The notes beneath the pieces are model-generated. The model did not search any database, was not told the DNA's origin, and was given only the letters and a program-made list of their open reading frames with translations. From Fidelibacterota bacterium TCS55 (GTDB lineage: Bacteria > Fidelibacterota > Marinisomatia > Marinisomatales > TCS55), in the NCBI GenBank assembly GCA_905182385.1, contig CAJJBS010000013.1, positions 1-8,674 on the forward strand: a stretch of 8,674 nt of DNA, read 5' to 3'. Positions within the stretch are counted from its first letter, which is position 1. Every line of letters starts with the position of its first letter. The position numbers and the translations under genes were made by a program. Of the stretch, positions 1 to 5,935 are shown in pieces.

Positions 1-36
1 ACTTTTATTATTAATAATTTTATTTAACATAAACTA

Positions 37-209
37 TAATTTTATGGCAGGGAAAATCGTTAAAATCGGTCACAGTGCCCGCTACTGTAGTTGCTGAGAA
101 ACTTTTTAATACCGTGTATTATTGAATAAGGTAAAATTAGTTCTAAGAAGCATAAGTCAGGAGACCTGAATAAAATTATTAATCCACTAACTTTCGGGGA
201 AAAAGGTTA
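37..209 (+). promoter_or_regulatory. Cobalamin (B12) riboswitch with L5-L13 kissing-loop platform
   Basis: This leader RNA senses adenosylcobalamin or a related corrinoid and controls the lipoprotein gene that follows. Seen directly: a perfect 9-bp P1 stem (37-45 with 170-178); the GGGAA element at 50-54; the conserved AAAATCGG segment near 62-69; a P5 hairpin (ACAGT 72-76 with ACTGT 84-88) whose loop reads GCCCGCT; and the B12 box AAGTCAGGAGACCTG at 154-168. A second hairpin, 188-194 with 203-209, has a loop beginning CGGGG (195-199). Its CGGG is the exact complement of CCCG in the P5 loop (78-81), which is the L5-L13 pseudoknot known for this class. No strong terminator follows, so control is probably at translation or through folding of the 63-nt stretch before the start codon. 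Bases 1-36 hold no gene; a TATAAT at 35-40 overlaps P1, so the promoter is unclear. Confidence 0.93.
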
Positions 210-239
210 TGATAATATTTTTATATTATAATTAACTAC

Positions 240-266
240 TCTTTTAATTCTGAAAATTCAAAAAGG
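240..266 (+). promoter_or_regulatory. Possible hairpin hiding the ribosome-binding site of the BtuG-like gene
   Basis: CTTTTAATT (241-249) can pair with AATT (255-258) and AAAAG (261-265), leaving a two-base bulge at 259-260 and a five-base loop. A further G-U pair (240-266) is possible. The only SD-like purines before the ATG at 273 are AAAAAGG (260-266), so this fold would cover the ribosome entry site. Whether it belongs to the riboswitch expression platform is inference; the stem is nearly all A-U and weak. Confidence 0.3.
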
Positions 267-272
267 TTCAAA

Positions 273-1280
273 ATGAAACGTATATATTTACTGAGTCTAT
301 TTATTTTTTTTATAGGCTGCGAAGATAATCTTGAAGAAAATGATATCAATGGACTTCTAATTGTAGCTAGTGAAGGCAACTTTGGTCGTAGCAATGGGTC
401 TTTATCTATTTTTAAAGGTAAAGAAAAGATCCAGACAATTAATGATATAGGTGATGTTGTTCAATCTATAACAACACATAATAATAAATTATTTGTTGTT
501 ATTAATAATAGCCACTTAATCAAAGTTTTTACCATCACTCAATCTGGTTTAAAACTACCTGGAATTGATATCAAGACTAATAATTCAAGTCCAAGAGAAT
601 TAATCGTTCATAATAATAAAGCATATTTTACTAACTATAATAGTCAAGATGTAAAAGTTCTAGATTTAGAAACTTATTATATTGAAAAATCAATAAAAGT
701 TAATGGCCTGCCAGAATCTATTGTGAGTGATGGCAAACATCTTTGGGTAGCAATTAATATGAATTCAGATTATAGCTCAGCAAACTCAGTTGTAAAAATA
801 GATCCAGAAAATAACCAGGTTATAAATACTTATGAAGTTGGTAAAGGCCCACAGCAATTATTGATTAAAAACAATGATTTATGGGTATCAAGAACTTTTT
901 ATAGTGAGGATTTTACTGAAACATATTTTGGTACAAGTTTAATTAATATGATCACAGATGACATTAAAATCATGAATTATGGCACAGGAACTGTATGCGG
1001 TGGCGACCTCATGAATTTTAATGGAATAGTTCATAGAACATTTAATGGTGGAGTTGTCCCACTTAATGCAGATTTAAATGTAGAAAAATTAGGTAAAATA
1101 GGGAGCTTTAAGAAAGAAGAGCTTTACTCAGCAAATGCTTTTGAAAACAAACTCTATATGGGAATAACAAGTGATTATATGTCACCAGATACAGTTTTTG
1201 TCCATGATCAAACTGGTGAAGTAATTAACACATTTATCGTTGGTGCAGCACCCGGTGATTTTGCAATTTGGAAAGAATGA
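273..1280 (+). CDS. BtuG-like YncE/DUF5074-type beta-propeller surface lipoprotein
   Basis: Probably a corrinoid-binding lipoprotein that captures B12 at the cell surface. Seen: a short lipoprotein signal peptide (residues 1-15, lipobox FIGC) with the acylated Cys at 16. It is followed by an acidic stretch (EDN, EEND) that resembles the surface-export signal of Bacteroidota lipoproteins. From about residue 28 the protein is a run of propeller-blade repeats, including an EGNFG motif (34-38) with a following NGSLSIF, repeated 'P..I/L....N..LWV' strands near 105-205, and a closing GAAPGDFAIW (324-333). This pattern is typical of the YncE/DUF5074 family to which BtuG of Bacteroides belongs. Known: BtuG binds cobalamin very tightly and caps BtuB. 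Here the riboswitch just upstream supports the same role, but no btuB follows and the gene appears monocistronic. The start is preceded by AAAAAGG at 260-266. Corrinoid binding is inference; the fold and lipoprotein call are firm. Confidence 0.82.
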   Translation: MKRIYLLSLFIFFIGCEDNLEENDINGLLIVASEGNFGRSNGSLSIFKGKEKIQTINDIGDVVQSITTHNNKLFVVINNSHLIKVFTITQSGLKLPGIDIKTNNSSPRELIVHNNKAYFTNYNSQDVKVLDLETYYIEKSIKVNGLPESIVSDGKHLWVAINMNSDYSSANSVVKIDPENNQVINTYEVGKGPQQLLIKNNDLWVSRTFYSEDFTETYFGTSLINMITDDIKIMNYGTGTVCGGDLMNFNGIVHRTFNGGVVPLNADLNVEKLGKIGSFKKEELYSANAFENKLYMGITSDYMSPDTVFVHDQTGEVINTFIVGAAPGDFAIWKE

Positions 1281-1283
1281 TTT

Positions 1284-2861
1284 CTAGTTATTGAAGTACC
1301 AAGTGACTCCAAATTGAACCATCCGACCTAACTGTGGATATAAATGGTTAGGTCGGAACCATGCTTTTTCATTTGTAGTACCAATTGCATTTAGAATATT
1401 ATTTATTTTATAACTTATAATAACACCAGAAATATCTGCATTGGCTTCAAAATTCAATATTTGAGAATCTTCAATTATCCATTGTGAGTTAGAATTCTCG
1501 AAAGGAATTTGAAGTAAGGGGTTATATCCAAATGAAGATTTTCTTCCAGAGCTTGTATTTGACCAAAGCTTTAAATCAATTATCATATTATCACTAAATA
1601 TTTTTACTTTTCCATTTATTCCTGTTTTTATAAATGTTCCTCCTCCTCCAAAAACACTAGAATCCACCTGTGTTACTATATTAGAAAAAATACTCCAACC
1701 ACTTTGATGAGAATAAGTAATATTACCACCAGTCATAAATATATTATGCCCCTCAAAAGCTTTCATACCGGTCTGAGTAGAATTAAGAAAAACTGAAAGG
1801 TCTAAGGCTAATAAAGTAACTCCAAACTTTAAAGAAGATCTATTCCAATAATCAAATGATGAATTATCATTTGGATCATCAAGGTCAGGATGCTTAGGAC
1901 TTGGAGATCCTTTAGATGAGAGTTCATAATAAATATTTTTATACTTATTATCATGGCTTATTTCCCAGATAAATGGAAAAGTATCATCTGAATTCAGTAA
2001 CTGTACTCCACCCAAAATAGAAAAGTTTTTAAAAATTAGCTGACCATATATTTTTGTCCATTGCAAAGATCTATTATGAATACTTGAACTAATATTTTGA
2101 GACTGATTTTGAATCCCAAATATTCTTCCATTTTTTATTTCTAACTGAATATTTATTAAAGTTCTATTAATATCGCGATAGTTTGAATCTATAAACGATG
2201 AATGATTAATTAACCTATGTTGCATAAAATTTGCAAAATGAGAATTGATTTTCCAATTGCCAACTGATTGTGAAACTTTTAACCCAGCTGATATAATATT
2301 TCCGTTCTCTAATCCATTTTGAGTAGAATCAGGTAAGCCACTATTTGTTATATAACGCCCAATACTTGTCTCCACTTGGCGTTTACCATGCTTTACACCA
2401 TAATCTAATCTATAGGAGTGATGAATAGGTGAGTTTCTTCCACTAGGGTGAAAATAATGCCCTGTATTCCCTGCATCCGATCTTTTAAATCCATTAATAT
2501 TAATATATTGATCTTTTGATTCATAAGTTGCGTTTAAGCTTAATTGATCAAAATTATAATCACCTCTATTATAATTAAAATGAGTATTGATATTTGACGT
2601 GTCTGGTAAATCATTAAAAACTGGTAAAGAACCTATATCTAATGGATTAAATTTATTTGAAGTATGCCTACCATAACGTTCAGGATAACTCGAATAAGTT
2701 CCATCAAACAATAAAACTCCTGAAGTCCAACTTCTATTCCAAAACAATGCTCCATCATTAATCATGAATCCATTTTGGCCACTCCAATCAAATGGAACTG
2801 TATATTCTGCTTGAGAAAAAAGTAACTTCATAAAAAAAATTGAAATAATTAAACGTTTCAT
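1284..2861 (-). CDS. Outer-membrane beta-barrel protein, TonB-receptor-like barrel without plug
   Basis: A secreted 525-residue protein that I cannot assign to a named family. A signal peptide covers residues 1-17 (hydrophobic core, ending FSQ before AEY). The rest alternates short polar and aromatic strands in the style of an outer-membrane barrel, for example YININGFKRSD, KINSHFANFMQ and WSIFSNIVTQ. It ends GRMVQFGVTWYFNN, with aromatic residues at 521-523 like the beta-signal recognised by the BAM machinery. The last 40 residues (NNILNAIG, then LGRMVQFGVTW) recall the end of TonB-dependent receptors. No TonB box or roughly 120-residue plug domain is visible at the N terminus, and the length is short for a full receptor. 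It follows the ECF S-component gene by 3 bp, so the two are probably co-transcribed, and it converges on the BtuG-like gene. A role in passage of the S component's substrate is inference from position; a porin is the main alternative. Confidence 0.68.
   Translation of the reverse strand: MKRLIISIFFMKLLFSQAEYTVPFDWSGQNGFMINDGALFWNRSWTSGVLLFDGTYSSYPERYGRHTSNKFNPLDIGSLPVFNDLPDTSNINTHFNYNRGDYNFDQLSLNATYESKDQYININGFKRSDAGNTGHYFHPSGRNSPIHHSYRLDYGVKHGKRQVETSIGRYITNSGLPDSTQNGLENGNIISAGLKVSQSVGNWKINSHFANFMQHRLINHSSFIDSNYRDINRTLINIQLEIKNGRIFGIQNQSQNISSSIHNRSLQWTKIYGQLIFKNFSILGGVQLLNSDDTFPFIWEISHDNKYKNIYYELSSKGSPSPKHPDLDDPNDNSSFDYWNRSSLKFGVTLLALDLSVFLNSTQTGMKAFEGHNIFMTGGNITYSHQSGWSIFSNIVTQVDSSVFGGGGTFIKTGINGKVKIFSDNMIIDLKLWSNTSSGRKSSFGYNPLLQIPFENSNSQWIIEDSQILNFEANADISGVIISYKINNILNAIGTTNEKAWFRPNHLYPQLGRMVQFGVTWYFNN
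1322..1368 (+). terminator. Candidate intrinsic terminator of the BtuG-like gene, inside the opposing CDS
   Basis: TCCGACCTAAC (1322-1332) and GTTAGGTCGGA (1347-1357) form a perfect 11-bp inverted repeat with a 14-base loop. It is GC-rich compared with its surroundings and is followed on the + strand by CTTTTT (1363-1368). It lies 42 bp beyond the stop of the BtuG-like gene, within the last 25 codons of the convergent barrel gene. The seven-base gap between stem and T run, and the long loop, weaken the case. The repeat could also be a chance result of the barrel's coding constraints. Confidence 0.4.
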
Positions 2862-2864
2862 TAA

Positions 2865-3386
2865 TTACTTTAGATACTTAATTACTTTCGGAACAGTTAC
2901 AATAAAAACAATTACATTAGATATTTCATGAAGTAAAGTAAATCCAATACCTTTTACTAAAGCAGCCATAATTCCAGACATCCCTAATCCAGCAGATAAA
3001 GGATATGAAATAAGTGTTAAAAAATCATAAATAAAAGTGCAAAAAAAACCTAAAAACCCTAGACATATTAAACTAATCATACTAGTATTTTTTGATAGAA
3101 AAAAACTCTTAAATAATCCTCCAATAAAACCTGTGATTGCCATACCTATAATTTGCATGAAAAATAAAGGAGGAAAACTCAAACCCGAACCCATTGGGTT
3201 TAAACCTGAATAAATAAAAATAGCCGTTCCTCCAACTAAAGCACCCCATCTCAAACCAAGCATTAAACCCGACATGAAAACAATCACGGTGATCAATTCG
3301 ATATTAGGTACTAAAATCAATGAAAAACCCATGCCTATAGCCAAAGCACAAAATATTGACGCTCTAACTAAGTTATTTAGTTCCAT
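2865..3386 (-). CDS. ECF-transporter substrate-binding (S) component, specificity unknown
   Basis: A 173-residue integral membrane protein with about five to six hydrophobic segments, the size and layout of the S component of an energy-coupling-factor vitamin transporter. Family-like features: a first helix with small-residue spacing (ASIFCALAIGMG), then PNIELIT leading into FMSGLMLGLRWGALVGG, and a later NPMG plus PPLFFMQIIGMAITG. The start at 3386 is chosen because a strong AAGGAG lies four bases upstream; an in-frame ATG at 3440 would add 18 residues (rich in Ile, Leu and Arg) buried in the previous gene and has no such site. The gene overlaps the end of the HD-protein gene by 14 bp and is followed after 3 bp by the barrel gene. 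No EcfA ATPases or EcfT are in the window, so it would share an energising module encoded elsewhere. A corrinoid or corrinoid-precursor substrate is suggested only by the nearby riboswitch-controlled lipoprotein; biotin, thiamine or riboflavin are not excluded. Confidence 0.77.
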   Translation of the reverse strand: MELNNLVRASIFCALAIGMGFSLILVPNIELITVIVFMSGLMLGLRWGALVGGTAIFIYSGLNPMGSGLSFPPLFFMQIIGMAITGFIGGLFKSFFLSKNTSMISLICLGFLGFFCTFIYDFLTLISYPLSAGLGMSGIMAALVKGIGFTLLHEISNVIVFIVTVPKVIKYLK

Positions 3387-4338
3387 TCTTCTCCTTAAAT
3401 AAATGGGTCTTAAAATAATTAAAATGATTAGTGAATTCACCTACTTCACTATCTTCATTTAATGATTTATCCATCAGATTTAATTGAATATCCATTAACT
3501 TAATTGATTGTACAAGTAATGCTTCTTTAAAAGCAGGCCTTTTAGGACTTTTACTATCAAAACCTGTTTGATTTGTAAGAATAATATGTTCAACCTTCAT
3601 TAAAAGATTTTTAGGAAATTTTTTAATTTTTTCAGCTTCTTTTGTAGTCAAATCACGCCCAATAACTATATGACCAATCAAATTACCATCTTTCGAAATA
3701 GTCGATTCATAATCATAGTCAATTGCAATTAGTTTACCAATATCATGCACTAGTATGCCTGTTAATATTAAATCTTTATCTAGTTTATATAATCGTGACA
3801 TAAGTATCGCTGAACGCGACATAGATAAAATATGTTCAAGAAATCCTGAACGATAATTATGACTATTTAATAGAGAAGCTGGATGAATAAGCAATTTTTC
3901 TTTATTACTATTGTAAATGTTATAGCATAACTTTTTTAAAAATGGATTTTTAATAGATCTAATTATCTTAATTATTTCAGTCCACATTTTTTTAGGATTT
4001 TCTTTTGCAGTTGGGACAATAAGTCCCGGGTCAAATCCATAACGAGCATAATTTTGGATAGTAGCTTTATTTATTCGTTTAATATTCAATTGAAGTTTAT
4101 CCAAAAATAAATCAACTTCACCTTTTAATGCTACAGGGTCTCCACTTTTAAATTTTTTTTCATACTCTTTAACATTTTCCCAAACTTTTGCATTTATTTG
4201 GCCAGTTTGATCCCTCAATACTAAGTCAAGATATAATTCACCTGAACGAGTATGTCGTATATATTTTTCAACACATAGATAGAAACCTTGAATGGTTTCA
4301 CCAGATTTAAATTTTGAAATAGGGATTATAGACTTCAT
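3373..4338 (-). CDS. YhaM-like OB-fold/HD-domain protein (3'-5' exoribonuclease family), degenerate metal site
   Basis: The 321-residue protein matches the YhaM layout in length and order: an N-terminal OB-fold-like nucleic-acid-binding domain (about 12-92; GETIQGFYLCVEK, LVLRDQTGQINAKVW, VALKGEVDLF), then an HD domain (about 150-290). In the HD part H160, H169, the HD pair 198-199 (LVHDIGK), H223 and H251 are present. By my alignment from memory, the family's SHHG is TNQT here (255-258), and the Asp of the 'YIDNLDA' element is Lys280, with only the second Asp kept (D283). Known: YhaM removes 3' nucleotides from RNA or DNA using metal bound by the HD residues. The substitutions suggest altered or lost catalysis, which is inference. 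It is the first gene of a minus-strand operon with the S component (14-bp overlap) and barrel gene, and is divergent from the acetyltransferase gene (48-bp gap). Confidence 0.8.
   Translation of the reverse strand: MKSIIPISKFKSGETIQGFYLCVEKYIRHTRSGELYLDLVLRDQTGQINAKVWENVKEYEKKFKSGDPVALKGEVDLFLDKLQLNIKRINKATIQNYARYGFDPGLIVPTAKENPKKMWTEIIKIIRSIKNPFLKKLCYNIYNSNKEKLLIHPASLLNSHNYRSGFLEHILSMSRSAILMSRLYKLDKDLILTGILVHDIGKLIAIDYDYESTISKDGNLIGHIVIGRDLTTKEAEKIKKFPKNLLMKVEHIILTNQTGFDSKSPKRPAFKEALLVQSIKLMDIQLNLMDKSLNEDSEVGEFTNHFNYFKTHLFKEKNGTK
3391..3396 (-). promoter_or_regulatory. Strong Shine-Dalgarno site that sets the S-component start
   Basis: AAGGAG on the minus strand sits four bases before the ATG at 3386-3384, inside the last codons of the HD-protein gene. 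It is the best SD match I found in the window and argues for translation coupled to the upstream gene. Confidence 0.75.
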
Positions 4339-4343
4339 TGGTT

Positions 4344-4353
4344 CTAAATTTAG
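4344..4353. repeat. 10-bp palindrome in the divergent promoter gap
   Basis: CTAAATTTAG is a perfect palindrome in the 48-bp gap between the divergent HD-protein and acetyltransferase genes. It could be an operator half-site pair, but such AT-only palindromes arise easily by chance in DNA of this composition. No convincing -35/-10 pair could be assigned in the gap for either direction. Confidence 0.2.
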
Positions 4354-4386
4354 TAGATAAACTTACAACAATATTCATAAAGACCC

Positions 4387-4866
4387 ATGTCCATCAAAAT
4401 CAAAAATATAAGTTACAAAAAAACAAAAGATATACGCATTCTTGAAACAGTTCTTGCCAATTGGTTTAATAACCCAAAAGAATTAAACTTGATAGAACCA
4501 CGAATGAGCTACCCTTTCAATTTTAAAAAATGGGTTGAACTCTCATATAAAGAATCAAATATTGAAAGTTTCTCTTGGAAAAATGATATGTGGATAATTG
4601 GACTTGGGAATATCAGATTCAATGAAAATACTCAGAAAGCACATGCTTTCCATATTTTCACTGATCCAAAATATCGAAATCAAGGACTAGCAACAAAAAT
4701 GCTTGAACATTTAGAATCTTTAGCAAAAAATAAAAACATGGAAGCTTTAACAATAAATGTTGTGCCTAAAAACAACAGTGCTAAAGCGCTTTATGAAAAG
4801 ATAGGTTTTAAAAATATTAAATCAAGTAAAAAGAAATGGGAAAAAATGGAAAAAATAATAGCTTAA
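4387..4866 (+). CDS. GNAT-family N-acetyltransferase
   Basis: A cytoplasmic 159-residue acyl-CoA-dependent acetyltransferase of the GNAT fold. The acetyl-CoA pyrophosphate-binding motif A is clear: DPKYRNQGLATKMLEHL at about 93-109, with the R/Q-x-x-G-x-A core at 97-102. Motif B follows as NNSAKALYEKIGF (129-141). The N-terminal half (WFNNPKEL, a Trp-rich MSYPFNFKKWVEL segment) is the variable substrate-recognition part and gives no substrate; the general layout resembles small-molecule or RimI/RimJ-type acetyltransferases. The start has no good SD, but the ATG at 4387 opens the domain at the usual distance. It is transcribed alone, divergent from the HD-protein gene and convergent with the iron-binding protein gene, so context gives no hint of its target. 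Confidence 0.85.
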   Translation: MSIKIKNISYKKTKDIRILETVLANWFNNPKELNLIEPRMSYPFNFKKWVELSYKESNIESFSWKNDMWIIGLGNIRFNENTQKAHAFHIFTDPKYRNQGLATKMLEHLESLAKNKNMEALTINVVPKNNSAKALYEKIGFKNIKSSKKKWEKMEKIIA

Positions 4867-4882
4867 TTCTTAAACTATTATT
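4854..4882. terminator. AT-rich bidirectional hairpin between convergent genes
   Basis: AATAATAG (4854-4861) pairs with CTATTATT (4875-4882); after one mismatch the stem continues with TTAA/TTAA around a TTC loop. It spans the stop codons of the acetyltransferase and the P19-like gene. Read on the minus strand it is followed by TTTT, CCA and TTTTTT (4853-4841), a fair U tract for ending the fur-P19 transcript. On the + strand the T run is poor. The stem is almost entirely A-T, so efficiency is doubtful. Confidence 0.4.
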
Positions 4883-5420
4883 CTCGATTTGCTTGTGCAA
4901 TTTCTTTAAAATTTATACTATTATAATTGAATTTATGACTTGACATAATTTTATCTCCAAACTTATTTAACCAGTCTTTATGTAGAGCTACATCAAACTC
5001 TGTTGGTGGTGAAATATTAAACTCGACTGAATACAGATCATTTATTAACCCGGGCAATGAAATATTTCTTGCATAATGCAAATTATCTACAAGATTAATA
5101 TGAGGTTTTAAATCTATAAAAGTTTGCAATCCTGATTTTTCATTAGTCAAAGTTGCCGTTATATACAGATATGGTATAAATCCTCCTGGAGGAGTTCCTA
5201 ATGGAATATCTGCCTTATCCCAGTTAACTCTAGCTTCAATATGAACACTAGTTTTTTTTTGGTTCAAGTGTAAAGAACTTGGGAAAATTTGATCTTTCAC
5301 TGCTCCTTCAAAAATAAAGATAATCCCTGGTGAAACTCTTTCTTCTCCAATAATTAACTCTGGACCTGCAGTGGGATAAATTAAAAGATAAGAAAAATAA
5401 AAAAATAATTTTAAAAACAT
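4878..5420 (-). CDS. P19/Tpd-family periplasmic iron-binding protein
   Basis: A secreted 180-residue protein that resembles P19 of Campylobacter and Tp34 of Treponema (Fe2+ transport protein family). These are periplasmic dimers that bind iron and copper and feed iron to an inner-membrane permease. Seen: an N-terminal hydrophobic signal (about 1-18, cleavage near PTAG), the metal-site motif VHIEA (H60, E62), the FIPYLYITATLTN strand (81-93) matching the family's 'W/F-IPYL.I.Y.L.N', then PHINLVDNLHYARNI (106-120) with H107 and H115, ISPP (136-139) and ALHKD with H147. By alignment from memory, H60, E62, H115 and H147 match known ligands and H107 replaces a Met ligand. It starts 7 bp after fur, so the pair is probably one operon under iron control. 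The usual FTR1-type permease partner is not in the window. Identification is by motif only but several motifs agree. Confidence 0.8.
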   Translation of the reverse strand: MFLKLFFYFSYLLIYPTAGPELIIGEERVSPGIIFIFEGAVKDQIFPSSLHLNQKKTSVHIEARVNWDKADIPLGTPPGGFIPYLYITATLTNEKSGLQTFIDLKPHINLVDNLHYARNISLPGLINDLYSVEFNISPPTEFDVALHKDWLNKFGDKIMSSHKFNYNSINFKEIAQANRE

Positions 5421-5427
5421 TATTTAT

Positions 5428-5850
5428 CTATTGACATTTATCACATAAAACGAATAATTGATGAATATGTCGAATCATCTTAAAACCCAAACTTTTAACA
5501 ATATCATCTTGTATAGATTCTATCTTATCATCCATAAACTCTTCAATCTTCCCACATTTAACACAAATTAAATGATCATGATGACTTGAATCTATTTTAT
5601 TCTCATATCGAGCCTTACCATCACCTAACTCAAGTTTTCTAACCAACTTATTTTTAACAAGGACATCTATAGTCCGATAAACAGTAGCTCTTGAGGCATT
5701 AACGCCATCTTTCCTTAAAGATAAATATATTTCTTCCGCATCTCTATGATCTTCAGATGAACAAAGTTCATCCCAAATTAATTGTCTTTGTTGAGTGTAA
5801 CGTAAACCTTCTTTTTTTAAAGCATTTTTTAATAGATTTGATTTTGACAT
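5428..5850 (-). CDS. fur: Ferric uptake regulator (Fur-family repressor)
   Basis: A 140-residue metal-dependent dimeric transcription repressor. The N-terminal winged helix covers about 1-83, with GLRYTQQRQLIWDEL (15-29), HRDAEEIYLSL (35-45) and the recognition region NASRATVYRTIDVL (51-64). The dimerisation and metal domain carries HHDHLIC (90-96), CVKC (96-99), a conserved H128 and a second CDKC (136-139). The two CxxC pairs give the structural zinc site, and the HHDH cluster belongs to the sensing site. Fur is preferred over PerR or Zur because of the general match and the P19-like iron protein encoded 7 bp downstream, but paralogue identity cannot be settled from motifs alone. The start at 5850 has GAGGA about ten bases upstream and gives the normal Fur N terminus. 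A 10-bp inverted repeat 58 bp upstream may be its own operator. Confidence 0.88.
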   Translation of the reverse strand: MSKSNLLKNALKKEGLRYTQQRQLIWDELCSSEDHRDAEEIYLSLRKDGVNASRATVYRTIDVLVKNKLVRKLELGDGKARYENKIDSSHHDHLICVKCGKIEEFMDDKIESIQDDIVKSLGFKMIRHIHQLFVLCDKCQ

Positions 5851-5908
5851 AACTTACTATCCTCTGCTAAAAATTAGTATAATAATTTAGTTATCATAGG
5901 GATATTCA

Positions 5909-5933
5909 ATAATATGATGAGATATCATATTAT
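5909..5933. repeat. 10-bp perfect inverted repeat upstream of fur; operator candidate
   Basis: ATAATATGAT (5909-5918) and ATCATATTAT (5924-5933) are exact inverted copies around GAGAT. The repeat fills part of the 85-bp gap between the helicase stop (5936-5938) and the fur start (5850). On the minus strand a GATAAT hexamer, the unit of Fur boxes, reads into it from 5934. It could be a diverged Fur box for autoregulation or a weak hairpin behind the helicase gene. No T run follows on the minus strand, which speaks against a classic terminator. Confidence 0.45.
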
Positions 5934-5935
5934 CT

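Noticed and set aside
35..40. TATAAT as the -10 box of the riboswitch transcript
   Set aside because: Transcription from it would begin near 46-48 and remove the 5' strand of the well-formed P1 stem (37-45), so it is not supported as the main promoter.
212..229. ATAATAT/ATATTAT hairpin as an intrinsic terminator of the riboswitch
   Set aside because: The stem is entirely A-T, seven pairs long, and is not followed by a T run; it is unlikely to stop transcription.
1241..1256. GGTG/CACC hairpin near the end of the lipoprotein gene as terminator for the barrel transcript
   Set aside because: The stem is only four base pairs, and no T run follows on the minus strand.
3387..3440. Eighteen-codon N-terminal extension of the S-component gene (ATG at 3440)
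   Set aside because: It would overlap the HD-protein gene by 68 bp and lacks an SD, while the ATG at 3386 has AAGGAG four bases upstream and gives the usual S-component N terminus.
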